In this document: one piece after another, positions 11,021 through 21,148 of the stretch
Position numbering within the stretch: the first letter of the stretch is position 1
How the letters are laid out: each line of letters opens with the position of its first letter
From: Ypsolopha sequella
Lineage: Eukaryota; Arthropoda; Insecta; Lepidoptera; Ypsolophidae
NCBI GenBank assembly: GCA_934047225.1
Contig: OW203988.1
Location: 7,102,229 to 7,166,228 of the forward strand
Direction: 5' to 3'
DNA length: 64,000 bases
Notes under the pieces: model-generated
Told to the model about the DNA's origin: nothing
The model's input: only the letters and a program-made list of their open reading frames with translations
The model's database searches: none
Translations under genes and position numbers: made by a program

Positions 11021-11129
11021 GATGGAATAGAACCCGGTGTGTCTGTACATTGAAGATAAGTCATAAAAAAAATTTAAGGGGGTGACTAAAGACGAGTAAT
11101 ATAACACAAATCAGCAAATTTTTAGAATT

Positions 11130-12083
11130 ATTTTCTGTTTGTCTGTCTGTCTGTTTGTTCACGAACATCTCGAAAACCATTGAACGGACTTGGATACGGT
11201 TTTTTTGATTATTTTTTTGGTCATTACCCTGTTCAACATATATACTAGAAGGGGTGTTAATAAAATATCACCCAAGCCGAAAACGGGACAGAGTTCGCGG
11301 GCAACGGGTAGGGCATGTACCTACTATAATACTTTACATACAGTGAGTAATTGTGCTACTTTAGTTTATAAAGTTCTTCGCACCGTCGCGTCGCGGAAAC
11401 CGGCAATATCTAGCGATTCGGCTTCGCGGGCGCGTTCTCCGTCCTCACATGCTCGTTTTTCGGCGTCGCTAGCTTTGTTTGAAATATTGTCAGTTTTGTA
11501 TATTCAATGAGCGGTTTTCTAGACTGACCTTGATCAAGCTTTCAGAGGTAAACATAGATGGCGTTACGCTGCTTTCAAGTGTCAAAAATCAAAGATTATT
11601 TTTTAATCTGTGGGCAGCAATATTTTGTGAGCAAAAAATTTCAAGTCAAGTGTCAAATCCAACACCGCCCATCACAAAGATATTCTTATTTTGTTGTGTA
11701 TATATATATGGTGTTGTTTTCTACTTGGTGTTTCATTCAACTTTCAACATGGTCAGCCCATGCGTTGTGGCTAATTTTAAAAATATAGGAATACACAGTT
11801 TCCCTAAGAATTCACTATGGAAAGAACAATAGATCTGAGCAATAATACATGTGAGGGATGGATTATATCAAAAGAATCTAGTGTTGCCAGAAACACATTT
11901 ATTGACACTTTTAGTACAAGCTGCACCATCTATCGAGTCGTTCGGTACTACTTTTTCTTTTTTAATTTGACTTTGAAAACCCCTCATTGAGAAGGAGTGA
12001 AAGCACTTATAATGTTTGTTTCTGAAAAAAAGTCATTTGTTTCCTGTAGGCCACGCGGGCGAAGCTGAGGGTAGAAGCTAGTA
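11130..12083 (+). mobile_element. Possible nonautonomous Helitron
   Basis: The 3' end CGCGGGCGAAGCTGAGGGTA followed by GAAGCTAGT is a decayed form of the lepidopteran Helitron hairpin and CTAG terminus (12051-12083). The left part (CTGTCTGTCTGTTTGTTCAC, CATTGAACGGACTTGGATAC) is a typical companion block. Between them is sequence I cannot assign, including a GC-rich stretch at 11375-11475. The 106- and 117-codon frames have no domain I recognise. The left border is a guess. Confidence 0.4.
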
Positions 12084-12394
12084 TACTATAAGATATAAAC
12101 GACATTGATGCTTGTGATTGTCGGCATTTAGTGAAATTTACGACACACTTGTCCACAGTTTAATTTATTTTATTTACTCAACCGGTTTCGCTATAACAGC
12201 ATTTTCAAAGGATCTGAAATATTTTTAAAATAACATTTCTAAGGAAAAAAAATTGTGAAATATATTTCGGGCCCTATACTTGGTAATATGTCGTCGGAAC
12301 ATGTTAGAATTGCGCATATCATGATCTGCCTAGGCATATCGTATTTCTGTTAAAATTAGAAGGGTCGCCTCGCTTCTATTAGGTACTCCTATAC

Positions 12395-12688
12395 CAAGGC
12401 TGGCCAATATATTTTCCAGGTGAGCAAAATTTCTTAGACTGTGGCGGCGCCGGGCCACCGCTACTACTATATTCATATGGTAGTTTATACACAAAAAAGA
12501 CACAAAAATGCTTTAATTTACGTTATTTTTAAATGAAATGTAATAATATATTTCTTTAATGTGAACTGTGAAGTGGTTTTCCTGATAGTAATTTTTCGGC
12601 TAGCCGGCCGACCGAAGTGCTGGTGGGCAAATTCAAATGCCTTGGTGGGCCACTTCTTGGCCCGCGTGCCTAGATTTGGCCAGCCTTG
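12395..12688. mobile_element. hAT-type MITE with perfect 8-bp duplication
   Basis: The ends CAAGGCTGGCCAA and TTGGCCAGCCTTG are perfect inverted repeats. TCCTATAC occurs directly on both sides (12387-12394 and 12689-12696). The 294 bp contain no transposase. The 61-codon minus frame across the right end is incidental. Confidence 0.85.
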
Positions 12689-12719
12689 TCCTATACTATT
12701 CACAATATTAACGAAATAA

Positions 12720-13201
12720 TAAAGCTGATTCTGAAAGCTTTAATTTTTATTTTAGAGCTGTCAAAACTTGAATTTTCATAAAGTAATTTAGCTTCTGTTC
12801 TTAAGGGCAGTTTCGCAGCCGGATTGTGAAAAACCCGCCTTTTTCTAATTAATCGAAACAGAACACTTAAATTCAAAATTCACTCAATAGTTATTCAAAA
12901 AAACCTCATTACCTATGTATTATGCATGTTACCATCGCAAAGTTTCCATTGGTTTCTGCAAATCAGAATTTCAAAGTTTTTTGGTAACATACACAATAAA
13001 TAGGTAATAAAGTTATGTTGAATAATTATTGAGTGAATTTTTAATTTAAGAGTTCTGTTTCGATTAATTAGAAAAAGGCGGGTTTTTCACAATCCGGCTG
13101 CGAAACCGCTCTTAACACTTATGAACTATTTAACAATGAATAAAATTTCGTTTTGACAGCACTAAAACTAAAAATTAAAGCCTTCAGAATCGGCTTCATT
13201 A
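12720..13201. mobile_element. Family H foldback MITE, copy 4, interrupted
   Basis: The left part TAAAGCTGATTCTGAAAGCT through TTAGCTTCTGTTC and the right part CACTTATGAACTATT through GCCTTCAGAATCGGC are family H. They are separated by family I. The outer arms have several substitutions, so this copy is older than its guest. Confidence 0.75.
12805..13111. mobile_element. Family I inverted-repeat element in TTAA
   Basis: GGGCAGTTTCGCAGCCGGAT pairs with ATCCGGCTGCGAAACCGCTC. TTAA flanks both ends (12801-12804, 13112-13115). Arms of about 85 bp are followed by inner repeats around AATTATTGAGTGAATTTTTA. The TTAA target suggests piggyBac-type mobilisation, although the ends do not begin with CCC. 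Confidence 0.8.
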
Positions 13202-14195
13202 TATTCAGAAAATATAAATTATTCTGATTTAGGACATTTGTTTTGTAATTATATGTTTGTAATAAATATATATATGTTGCTACATAGAGCATTTATTTTT
13301 TTATTTTTTGTATAATTAAAACGGCGTCCAAAAACTTAATTTCGAAATATATTTCGGCCCACTTTGGGGCCGGCATCAGTCGAATTATACATAGTAAATG
13401 GCATAAAATATATACACAGTAATTATATGTTTAGTATTGTAAAATATGTTTTAGTAATATTTGTATGCCTTTATGGCGATCAATGTATAGTACATTTCAA
13501 ATACCATGGCCCTATTGCACTTGAAACTTAACAATGGGGCTCATAATGTTTGCCTTTTGTTATCTAATTTGGAGCACTTCAAATTGGCACGCGTCGGTGC
13601 AATCTGTATGTAACTAAAGCGTGACTAAGAAATTTTGGTACTTGAAAATAAAAATACGTATGATTAGTTATTTACCTACATTAATGTTTAATTATAATAC
13701 TATGGTATCTTTATATTTATTACATGTAATGTCTAATAATTAACAAGTACAGACATTCAGATAACTTAAGTTACGACTAGCTTAATTGATTTACGTTTAA
13801 CATATAGGTACATTAATTATAAAAATATAAGATTCATTCGCTTTCTGACATATTTTCTTCCGAACTTGAGGTTTCGCCGGTGTTTATGATGAATGGATAC
13901 ACAGGGTGGGTTAAAAAGTCGTTCTCCACTTTGATGACATGCTCACAAGCATTTTTCCAAAGCGTGGGGTTCGTATTGTCTAACCACAGTATACTTATGT
14001 TTGACAAATAAATATTATGAGTATGAATAAATTCAATGGGATAAAGTTTATCCGATAAACTATTACATAAGACGCATTGGAAATCGATTACCTATTCAGT
14101 TTATTCTTTTGAAACTATTGATCCATCGACAAATTTCATTACTAGTTTTACTTTAAATGTTATTGAGAAATGATTAATTCATCTTATAGATCTTA
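13202..14195. other. No gene; one family U-like end
   Basis: At 13335-13395, ATATATTTCGGCCCACTTTG and GGGCCGGCATCAGTCGAATT resemble the family U terminal repeat (24080-24128). No second end was found. The rest shows nothing. Confidence 0.45.
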
Positions 14196-14262
14196 TTAAG
14201 AGGCCTGTGGAGCAACCCTGGTTCATACAAACGAAATACCAAAACCATTTGCATATCATATA

Positions 14263-14530
14263 TAAGGTGAAATTTAATCAACCGCCTGAATTCATACTGG
14301 AGACTCGGTTAGTGATATTGACCAATGTTTAAACACCAGTAAGGGGAAATTCGAAAAAAAACATGTTTTTGCTCCTATACTGCCTATACTAGGATTTGTA
14401 ATTGAACTAGTCCAAAAAATTGCAAAAATTTTTTTTTTACGATTTCCAACAAAATGGTAATTGAACTTCGTTCCTGATCACTAGCCGAGTCTCCAGTATG
14501 AATTCAGGTGGTTGATTAAATTTCACCTTG
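14263..14530. mobile_element. Family T inverted-repeat MITE, copy 1
   Basis: AAGGTGAAATTTAATCAACC with GCCTGAATTCATACTGGAGA pairs with the right arm ending GGTTGATTAAATTTCACCTT. The subterminal CATACTGGAGACTCGGTTAG is shared with the copy at 59366-59629, which differs in its outer 25 bp. Confidence 0.75.
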
Positions 14531-14538
14531 TATATTAT

Positions 14539-14762
14539 TAAGGTAGTGTGTATTTATTTCGATTGCGTTACAAAATATCTAGGTTCCCAAATTTATATTA
14601 AATAAGAACGCTGATTTATAAAGACGACATAAAATGCAATTTAAAATTTCCATACAAAGGTCATTTTTCTCATATTTCAAGTTTAAATCAGTGTTCTTAT
14701 TTCATATTTATCAAGGAACCTAGATATTCTGTAATGTAATCGGAATAAACATACTACCTTAA
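14539..14762. mobile_element. Family R inverted-repeat MITE
   Basis: AAGGTAGTGTGTATTTATTT, CGATTGCGTTACAAAATATC and TAGGTTCC at the left match in reverse GGAACCTAGATATTCTGTAA through ACATACTACCTT at the right. The inner part is also weakly symmetric (AACGCTGATTTATAAA / TTTAAATCAGTGTT). Confidence 0.7.
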
Positions 14763-15250
14763 GAGGCTTCAGTAAGCTAGATTAGCAGCTCGAAATGTGT
14801 CGGTACAAATATCAACAGAAACTAATTAGAAATAAGGTTCATATCAGAGTGCATTGCAAAGTCGCTGTTACGACGATCGCTGCGTCACCGGATAGCGCAA
14901 AATAGAGAAAATTATACTTAGTACACATGTTACATTTGATATTTAAAAGTTTTAAACGTCATTATGTTAGATTTTTGTAAGTAATGCTCGTGTCTCTGTC
15001 CAAGTTTTAACCTTGACTTTTTTGAATTTTAAAAGTTTAAACGTTTTATCAGTTTTTTAAACCATTTTAAAGCATTTGAAAGGTATTTATTTACTTGTTT
15101 TAGGTTAGAGCTTTAAAGGTTTTGAAACATCACAATTACGGGACATGGGTACATAAATCTCATTATTTTTTTTCGAAGTTTTGTAATATTCAAAGTTTAA
15201 AGCAATTCAAAAACGTCTCTAAAGGCAGTTTTGCTTCTGAAGCCTCTTAA
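14759..15250. mobile_element. Family X element in TTAA, with family Z sequence inside
   Basis: TTAAGAGGCTTCAG (14759) and its inverse CTGAAGCCTCTTAA (15237-15250) bound the element. Inside, GATTAGCAGCTCGAAATGTG and GTCGCTGTTACGACGATCGC match the family Z block seen at 28683 and 8400. W and X share TTAAGAGGC, so they may be related families. Confidence 0.6.
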
Positions 15251-15451
15251 GAATATCTATCATTTACAAATGGTTTTGGTATTTCGTTTGTATGGAGTAG
15301 GATGGCGTCGCAGACCTCTTAAATTTACCTATCCAAAGTACTTGTTTGCACTAGTTACATAAAATACTTATTAATAATTAATAGATAAATGATTGATCGC
15401 TCTTTTTGTTAAGTCACACAACAACGGAAGTTCTATTAACCGACGGCTGAT

Positions 15452-16165
15452 TAAGGCGCTATGCTGCGAAAATGCTGACAGTTTAGAAAAAATAATTTCT
15501 TACTTACCAGAATAATTATTGTAAATCTACGGCGTAATATGTCGAGTAATAGGACTTAACTGTTAACGGGACACCTGACGCTAGAACATCACCAACACCA
15601 GGTTTTCAAGGGTTCATTGGAAGAAACTAGGACTCTCCTCATATTGAAGAAAATATATTTGATTCATCGATCTTTTATCTAGGGATTCCACATGTATTAA
15701 GATTATACTTAAAAAAATATGTTTTACCGCCCTCTTTTTTTTTGTTTTTAAGCGTTTGTTTCAAAAATGTGGTTAAGAGATCAACTTCATTTTTTTTTAT
15801 AAAATAGGCAATAGAAATATGAAGGGATTTTACCTAAATCCAATATTTTTTTCCCTACAAAATATTTCAGTATTAGCTAAAAACACACCAATTTGTTGTT
15901 TCGCTGCGTGATTACTAGTATTACGCGTCCAAGAACAAGAGGCCAAAGAGCCAACATATAATCGCCTCTACGAAAAGAAAATAAGGTCTTTGCCATTAGA
16001 CTTATTGTGCTGGACGGGTAATTAACAAAGTTGCTAGGGTATGCCACCCTCTTAAGCAGCGTAGTTTTCATAGGTAATGTCACCAACGAGCTCATGAATG
16101 CACTTTTTGCTAAAAGCGGCCGATTTTCTAATGTGGCAACACTGTCACAGTTATTGATGCCTTAA
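15452..16165. mobile_element. Family L element, copy 1 (diverged, with unknown insert)
   Basis: TAAGGCGCTATGCTGCGAAA and TTTAGAAAAAATAAT at the left, and TTTGCTAAAAGCGGCCGATT with ACTGTCACAGTTATTGATGC at the right, follow the order of copy 2 at 47396-48000. About 500 bp between them (15540-16050) are unrelated to copy 2 and unassigned. Confidence 0.5.
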
Positions 16166-16563
16166 GGAAAACATTGCACGTAAAATAAGTCGTAACATTT
16201 GCCATGTTGCAGTTAAAGTTTGACGTTTGACGAATTAATTGATTATGTTTGTTAGCCAACTGTTACTAGGTCAGTTATCACAGTAATCATGTTATAGCAC
16301 AGTTGCCTCGATTCAAAGTATTAAAAATACCGGACAAGTGCGAGTCAGACTCCCGTACCCTAGGGTTCCGTATTGTAGATGATAAATTTAATTTTGTAAT
16401 TTTTTGTTCGTGAATTTCTCAACCGCTTTATTTTTTCTGTAATCTTTCTGTAAACACATATCACTATGATTTATTTCATATTTTTCGGTCCAACAGTTTT
16501 GGAGATAGTAGATAGAGGGTGGACATACATTGTTTATGGTTTTTCAAGGATTTCTCGAAATAG

Positions 16564-19332
16564 ATGCAATTAAATATAGCCAAACTGTATATTTTTACAG
16601 TCAACTTTTTAATAATAATACAATGCTCAGCAGGTACTTCTGAAAAAACATCCCTTTGGAAAATAATAAGTCATCTAAAATCTACTACTCCAGTTGTCAA
16701 AAGAATCCCTCGAGGGGCCAGAACAACTGTAGCGGCCTCTCTGTTTCAATGTATAAAAGGAGTTATAGACGTGAATGATGAGGAACACTGGAAACAACTT
16801 TTCACATTCTCATACCGGATACTGCACGCGAGAAAGGGGAGGGGCCAGAGCGGCTCCCTAACGCAACAAATAAAAAATAATTGCTCTTCAAATAATAACA
16901 ACACACCTGATTATGACACAAATGTAAAACACACTTCAGATTTCAATAAAAAAATAGAAAATAAATTTAACGATGGGGACATCAGAGGAGCCGCTCAACT
17001 CCTCTTTTCCAGCGATACCATAGCTCCTGACTCGCCGGAAACACTTTTGGCTTTGGCTTCGAAACACCCGCCTTCAACAGCAACCTGCCCGCTACCGGAT
17101 CCGCCCCATCCTTCTGACCACACACCCGAGGCCTTAGTTGATGAGACGTTAGCTGCAGTCATGTCATTCAGGAACGGATCGGCTGGTGGCCTAGATGGGA
17201 TAAGCCCTCAACATTTGAAAGATCTATTATGCGGCGCCACTGGGCCCACCGGTCGAACCCTTCTGGAGGGCATCACGCAGCTTGTAAATCTGATGCTTTC
17301 AGGCAAGGTGTGTGAGGATATCACGGATTTGCTCTATGGAGCAAATCTGTGTGCCCTTAAAAAAAAAGATGGGGGTATTCGACCTATCGCAGTGGGAAAT
17401 ACTTTTCGTCGATTGGCATCTAAAATATGCTGCAAAAATATCCTAAACGACCTAACGCCAAAACTTCAACCTGTTCAATTAGGATTCGGAAGCAAGGGAG
17501 GTTGCGAGGCTGCTGCTCACGCAGCCCGCACCTTCCTTGAGCATGATGCGGGCGAGGTTCTGCTGAAGGTTGATGTCAAGAATGCCTTTAACTCGGTGGA
17601 CAGAGGAGCCTTGCTGACCGAAATAAAAAACAATGCACCCGCGATTTATAGTTATATGTACCAGTGTTATGGAAAACCATCGAATTTAATATATAAAAAT
17701 CACTTACTTCAATCTGCAGTTGGCTGTCAGCAAGGCGACCCTCTAGGACCCGCAATTTTCAGTTTAGCTATCAATCCGATCATAACATCACTAAATTCAA
17801 AATTCAACGTTTGGTACTTAGATGACGGAACTATTGGAGGCGACGCTACATCTGTTTTTAATGACCTTGAATACCTAATTGACATGTTTAAAGATATTGG
17901 TCTAGAAATAAATTTTTCTAAATGTGAACTGTTTATTTCAAATTCTGTAACGTCATTAAAAAAAGATGAAATTATTAAGAAATTTAACAGTATAGCGCCT
18001 AATATAAAAAATGTAGACAACGATTCGCTGCGCCTCCTTGGAGCTCCGGTCCTAAGTGATTCGATCCCTGGCTATGTGAGTGAGCAGATAGCTAAATTTA
18101 ATGGAATTTCCGACCGTCTGACCAAAATCAATCCGCATATTGCGCTGTTTATAATTCGTTTCTGTCTTTTTGTACCTAAATTAACATATGTCCTCCGGTG
18201 CTGCCCTCTCTGGAAACATGAAACGCTCCTTATTATTTTTGACAATATTCTACATAAGGCCCTAGAGACAATATTAAACTGCTCACTCACAGACCGTTGC
18301 TGGAGCCAAGCCACCCTTCCAGTTCGACATGGTGGCCTGGGGATCCGCAAAATTTCTAGTGTAGCGCTCCCTGCCTTCCTGTCCTCCGTTCACAGTACGA
18401 ATGACCTCTATGGTACCCTAATACGCCCATCAATTAGTGATGTTGAGGCTTCATGCTTTGTGGAGGCCAGGGATGCATGGACGCTTGCCTGTCCCGGTGA
18501 GAATCTGCCCACCGACTTAAACTCCCAAAGATTATGGGACGAGCCGATCTGCAACCAGATACAGAAACACCTGCTGGAAACTGCTACCGACTCTGTAGAT
18601 CGAGCTCGTCTCCTTGCTTCTGGCGAGCAGGAATCAGGTTATTGGCTACACGCGTTACCATCTGTGAAAATCGGCACCCAGCTGGACAGAGTAACATTTA
18701 CTCTGGCCGTCAGCTTGCGGCTCGGCGCAAGGGCAAACGAGCCACATCGCTGTCGGTGTGGCACCAACGTCAACCAGCTTGGGCACCACGGCCTATCTTG
18801 CCAACGTAGTGCTGGTCGCTTGTCGCGGCATGCCAGCCTTAATGATGTCATCCGGAGGGCCTTTGTCACCGTCGGCGTGCCAGCTGTCCTAGAGCCGAAA
18901 GGCCTTGCACGCAGCGATGGCAAGAGGCCCGACGGTATGACAATCATTCCTTGGAAATACGGCAAGTCACTGGTGTGGGACGCAACATGCGTTGATACTC
19001 TTGCTGCGTCCCACATCCAAGTCACGGCTGCCAGGGCTGGCGCAGCAGCGGCAGCGGCCGAGGGATCCAAAAGGCGCAAATATGCAGAGCTCAGTTCGGA
19101 GTACGCGTTTGCGCCTTTTGGAGTCGAAACCCTTGGGCCGTGGGGTCAAGAGGCTAAATGTCTTTTTAAAGAAATTTCCTCTCGGCTGGTTGACGTTTCG
19201 GGGGACCCAAGAGCTGGCGCATACTTTGGACAACGCCTTAGTTTGGCAATCCAAAGAGGAAACGCTGCCAGCATTCTGGGAACCCTGCCACAAGACGGCG
19301 GCGATCTGGCCAACATTTTTTATTTAGTTTAA
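16564..19332 (+). CDS. Reverse transcriptase of a non-LTR-like element with C-terminal nuclease-like domain
   Basis: The open frame of 922 codons contains a complete reverse transcriptase core: RPIAVG near residue 273, catalytic Asp in KVDVKNAF (337), QQGDPLGP (389-396) and YLDDG (418-422). Further on there is a Cys-His cluster, C730-x-C732 with H741/H742 and C746, then KRPDG (787-791) and VWDATC with D806. This layout resembles the CCHC plus PD-(D/E)XK restriction-like endonuclease of R2-type LINEs. Such a protein would copy its RNA at a nicked target. The first about 17 codons, including the ATG, belong to the surrounding family A repeat, since the same bases occur at 46189 without the transposase. 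True element codons start near 16615, so the natural start is missing or lies elsewhere. No internal stop is present. I do not assign a clade. Smaller frames on both strands inside are shadows. Confidence 0.9.
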   Translation: MQLNIAKLYIFTVNFLIIIQCSAGTSEKTSLWKIISHLKSTTPVVKRIPRGARTTVAASLFQCIKGVIDVNDEEHWKQLFTFSYRILHARKGRGQSGSLTQQIKNNCSSNNNNTPDYDTNVKHTSDFNKKIENKFNDGDIRGAAQLLFSSDTIAPDSPETLLALASKHPPSTATCPLPDPPHPSDHTPEALVDETLAAVMSFRNGSAGGLDGISPQHLKDLLCGATGPTGRTLLEGITQLVNLMLSGKVCEDITDLLYGANLCALKKKDGGIRPIAVGNTFRRLASKICCKNILNDLTPKLQPVQLGFGSKGGCEAAAHAARTFLEHDAGEVLLKVDVKNAFNSVDRGALLTEIKNNAPAIYSYMYQCYGKPSNLIYKNHLLQSAVGCQQGDPLGPAIFSLAINPIITSLNSKFNVWYLDDGTIGGDATSVFNDLEYLIDMFKDIGLEINFSKCELFISNSVTSLKKDEIIKKFNSIAPNIKNVDNDSLRLLGAPVLSDSIPGYVSEQIAKFNGISDRLTKINPHIALFIIRFCLFVPKLTYVLRCCPLWKHETLLIIFDNILHKALETILNCSLTDRCWSQATLPVRHGGLGIRKISSVALPAFLSSVHSTNDLYGTLIRPSISDVEASCFVEARDAWTLACPGENLPTDLNSQRLWDEPICNQIQKHLLETATDSVDRARLLASGEQESGYWLHALPSVKIGTQLDRVTFTLAVSLRLGARANEPHRCRCGTNVNQLGHHGLSCQRSAGRLSRHASLNDVIRRAFVTVGVPAVLEPKGLARSDGKRPDGMTIIPWKYGKSLVWDATCVDTLAASHIQVTAARAGAAAAAAEGSKRRKYAELSSEYAFAPFGVETLGPWGQEAKCLFKEISSRLVDVSGDPRAGAYFGQRLSLAIQRGNAASILGTLPQDGGDLANIFYLV

Positions 19333-19497
19333 TTTTACTTTAGGAGACATTTTAGTTTTATAGGGAAATTTGTAAGGTTTAATTTTAGTTTTATTTCATG
19401 TTATTTAAGTTTTTATGTTTCTGTTAATAAATGTATAGGTACTTTTTAATAAATTATTATTATTTATATTATTTATATATTATTTTAATAATATTAT
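16615..19497 (+). mobile_element. Non-LTR-type retroelement inserted in a family A repeat
   Basis: The insert is bounded by an imperfect 12-bp duplication: AACTTTTTAATA at 16603-16614 and AACTTTTCAATA at 19498-19509. Family A sequence resumes directly after it (ACTACAATTTGATA). The 3' untranslated part (19333-19497) ends in a TTATTATTATTTATA-like simple tail rather than poly(A). The 5' end starts inside the reading frame with no evident promoter or leader, so a short 5' truncation is likely. The unbroken frame suggests a fairly recent insertion. Confidence 0.8.
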
Positions 19498-19993
19498 AAC
19501 TTTTCAATAACTACAATTTGATACCCAAAATGTATCTTTAAAGAAAAAAATACTTTTTATTTTATTTCTTTTTTATATTTCTCATTTGCGCTCAACTTTT
19601 TTTTTTATTGCTATAGTTTTCCTGTAATTGGCCAGCTTTGATCTATAATCTTCATTTTTTTCATATTTTTTGGTGTACCAGTTTCGGAGATAAGTTCTTG
19701 AAACCAGTGCCAATAAATATAGTAAAAGTATATATTTTTACAATCGACTTTTTAATATCTACAATTTGATATCAATATTGTATTTTTAGGATAATATTTT
19801 GAACAATTGAAAAATTTTCATATTTTTTTACATTGTGATATGAGGGCTAATTAATGCTATTTTTGGGCTAAATTTCATGTATTTATCTTCAACGGTGCTA
19901 AAGTCATGAGGCTGTGACATACGGACGGACGGACAACGGCGTCTCACCATAAATGTTCCTTTTGTACCATTTAGCTACTACGGAACCCTAAAA

Positions 19994-20207
19994 ATGTTAA
20001 TCGGCTATTATGCTGCCTATGTGACCATTTAGCAACTGCGTAACAGCATAATGCGCTAGTATTAATCCGGGCTTAATCTGCTTAATTTTTCATAGCGCTT
20101 TAAGATTTGCAAAGTGCTAGTTAGAATAAAAACTGTGGCCAAAAAAATTGTAGAAGATTAAGCGTTGTGTGGTTTAAAGCGCTTTTGGCTTTTGTAGCTT
20201 ATAATTA
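19994..20207. other. Short unassigned spacer
   Basis: Contains GCATAATGCGCTAGTATTAA and GCTTAATCTGCTTAA words that loosely echo family L ends. Nothing firm. Confidence 0.3.
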
Positions 20208-20603
20208 CCTTTTCAATGCATGTGCTCGTAAAGGCCCACTTTTTATGCATCAAAACCGAACAGAAAGTCGATTATTTTGCCCTAGGGCTTTATTATTATT
20301 ATTTTTTTAATTTTTTTACAATGGTTGGCTAACCTGCAGCCTTTCCTGTGTACCATAGACGTTATACTTTTTTTTCCACCGTTTAACGGCTCTGGATACA
20401 GTCCTTTTGAGCCAATTATAATTTAAAGTTCACAAGATTATATTTGTTTTCATTTCCTCACACTATGCATTGAAAAATGTAGTATGATACACGGGCGTAA
20501 GAGCAATAAATTACTCGGTTACGTTTAAAACACTCGCTACGCTCGTGTTTTAAATCGTCCTCGTAATTTATTCCTTTGCGCCCTTGTAGCATAAACTACT
20601 ATT
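20208..20603. mobile_element. Family M element, copy 1
   Basis: Starts TTTTCAATGCATGTGCTCGT and ends CCCTTGTAGCATAAACTACTATT. All four M copies share the same two borders. It has an internal inverted pair TTTTCAATGCA / TGCATTGAAAAA and the palindrome CACTCGCTACGCTCGTG. No protein is encoded. Confidence 0.75.
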
Positions 20604-21148
20604 ATATGGTGCTTCTCTAACCTGGAATTACGAAACAAACTTAAGTATGGATGAGGTTGAATATATTTGTATGTACAATGCTATACTTATGTATTTGTTT
20701 TAGGTATTTGCTATTCATTTAACTTTTTTTGTGCACCACCTTCGCGTGTTTTTACATCAATTTATTTACACCCAAACGTTGTCTGGAAGAAATCGCTATA
20801 AACGATAAGAATAAAGCCGCTAGTAAATTTTTAACCTTCTTTTATAAGTTTGTTTTCGTACTTATTTTATGTACCAAATGTTTTTCAATAAAGAGCATTT
20901 GTCTTGTCTTGATTAGTTGAACAACAATAGGTAGTATAATCTTGATAAAACTTGATAACAGATTATGATGATGTTTCACCAAGTGCTGACAATCGCAAGT
21001 ATTAACCATAGTAGGTAGTATAGGTCGATTCAAAAAAGATGTGCGGCACGAATGGGTTATATGAGTGAATGAAAGTATATACAAGTGTATCACAAAATAA
21101 TCAAATACATGTTGATAGAAACAGCAGTAATAGTATTTTTAGTGATTG

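Larger units (their letters stand above)
14196..15322. mobile_element. Family W element in TTAA, carrying three nested elements
   Basis: TTAAGAGGCCTGTGGAGCAA with ACAAACGAAATACCAAAACC (14196-14252) is the inverse of GGTTTTGGTATTTCGTTTGT through GCAGACCTCTTAA (15270-15322). Between these ends lie T (14263-14530), R (14539-14762) and X (14759-15250). W itself is therefore a short element enlarged by later insertions. Confidence 0.7.
16328..19993 (+). repeat. Family A repeat, copy 1, split by the reverse transcriptase element
   Basis: It starts with GGACAAGTGCGAGTCAGACT followed by GGGTTCCGTATTG and ends in GGACGGACGGACAACGG and ACGGAACCCTAAAA. The two halves (16328-16614 and 19498-19993) align with the uninterrupted copy at 45961-46505 and the reverse copy at 31880-32672. 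No coding capacity of its own is visible. Confidence 0.8.

Noticed and set aside
17727..19327. Overlapping ORFs of 91-146 codons on both strands inside the reverse transcriptase
   Set aside because: They are shadows of the 922-codon frame, which carries all recognisable motifs.
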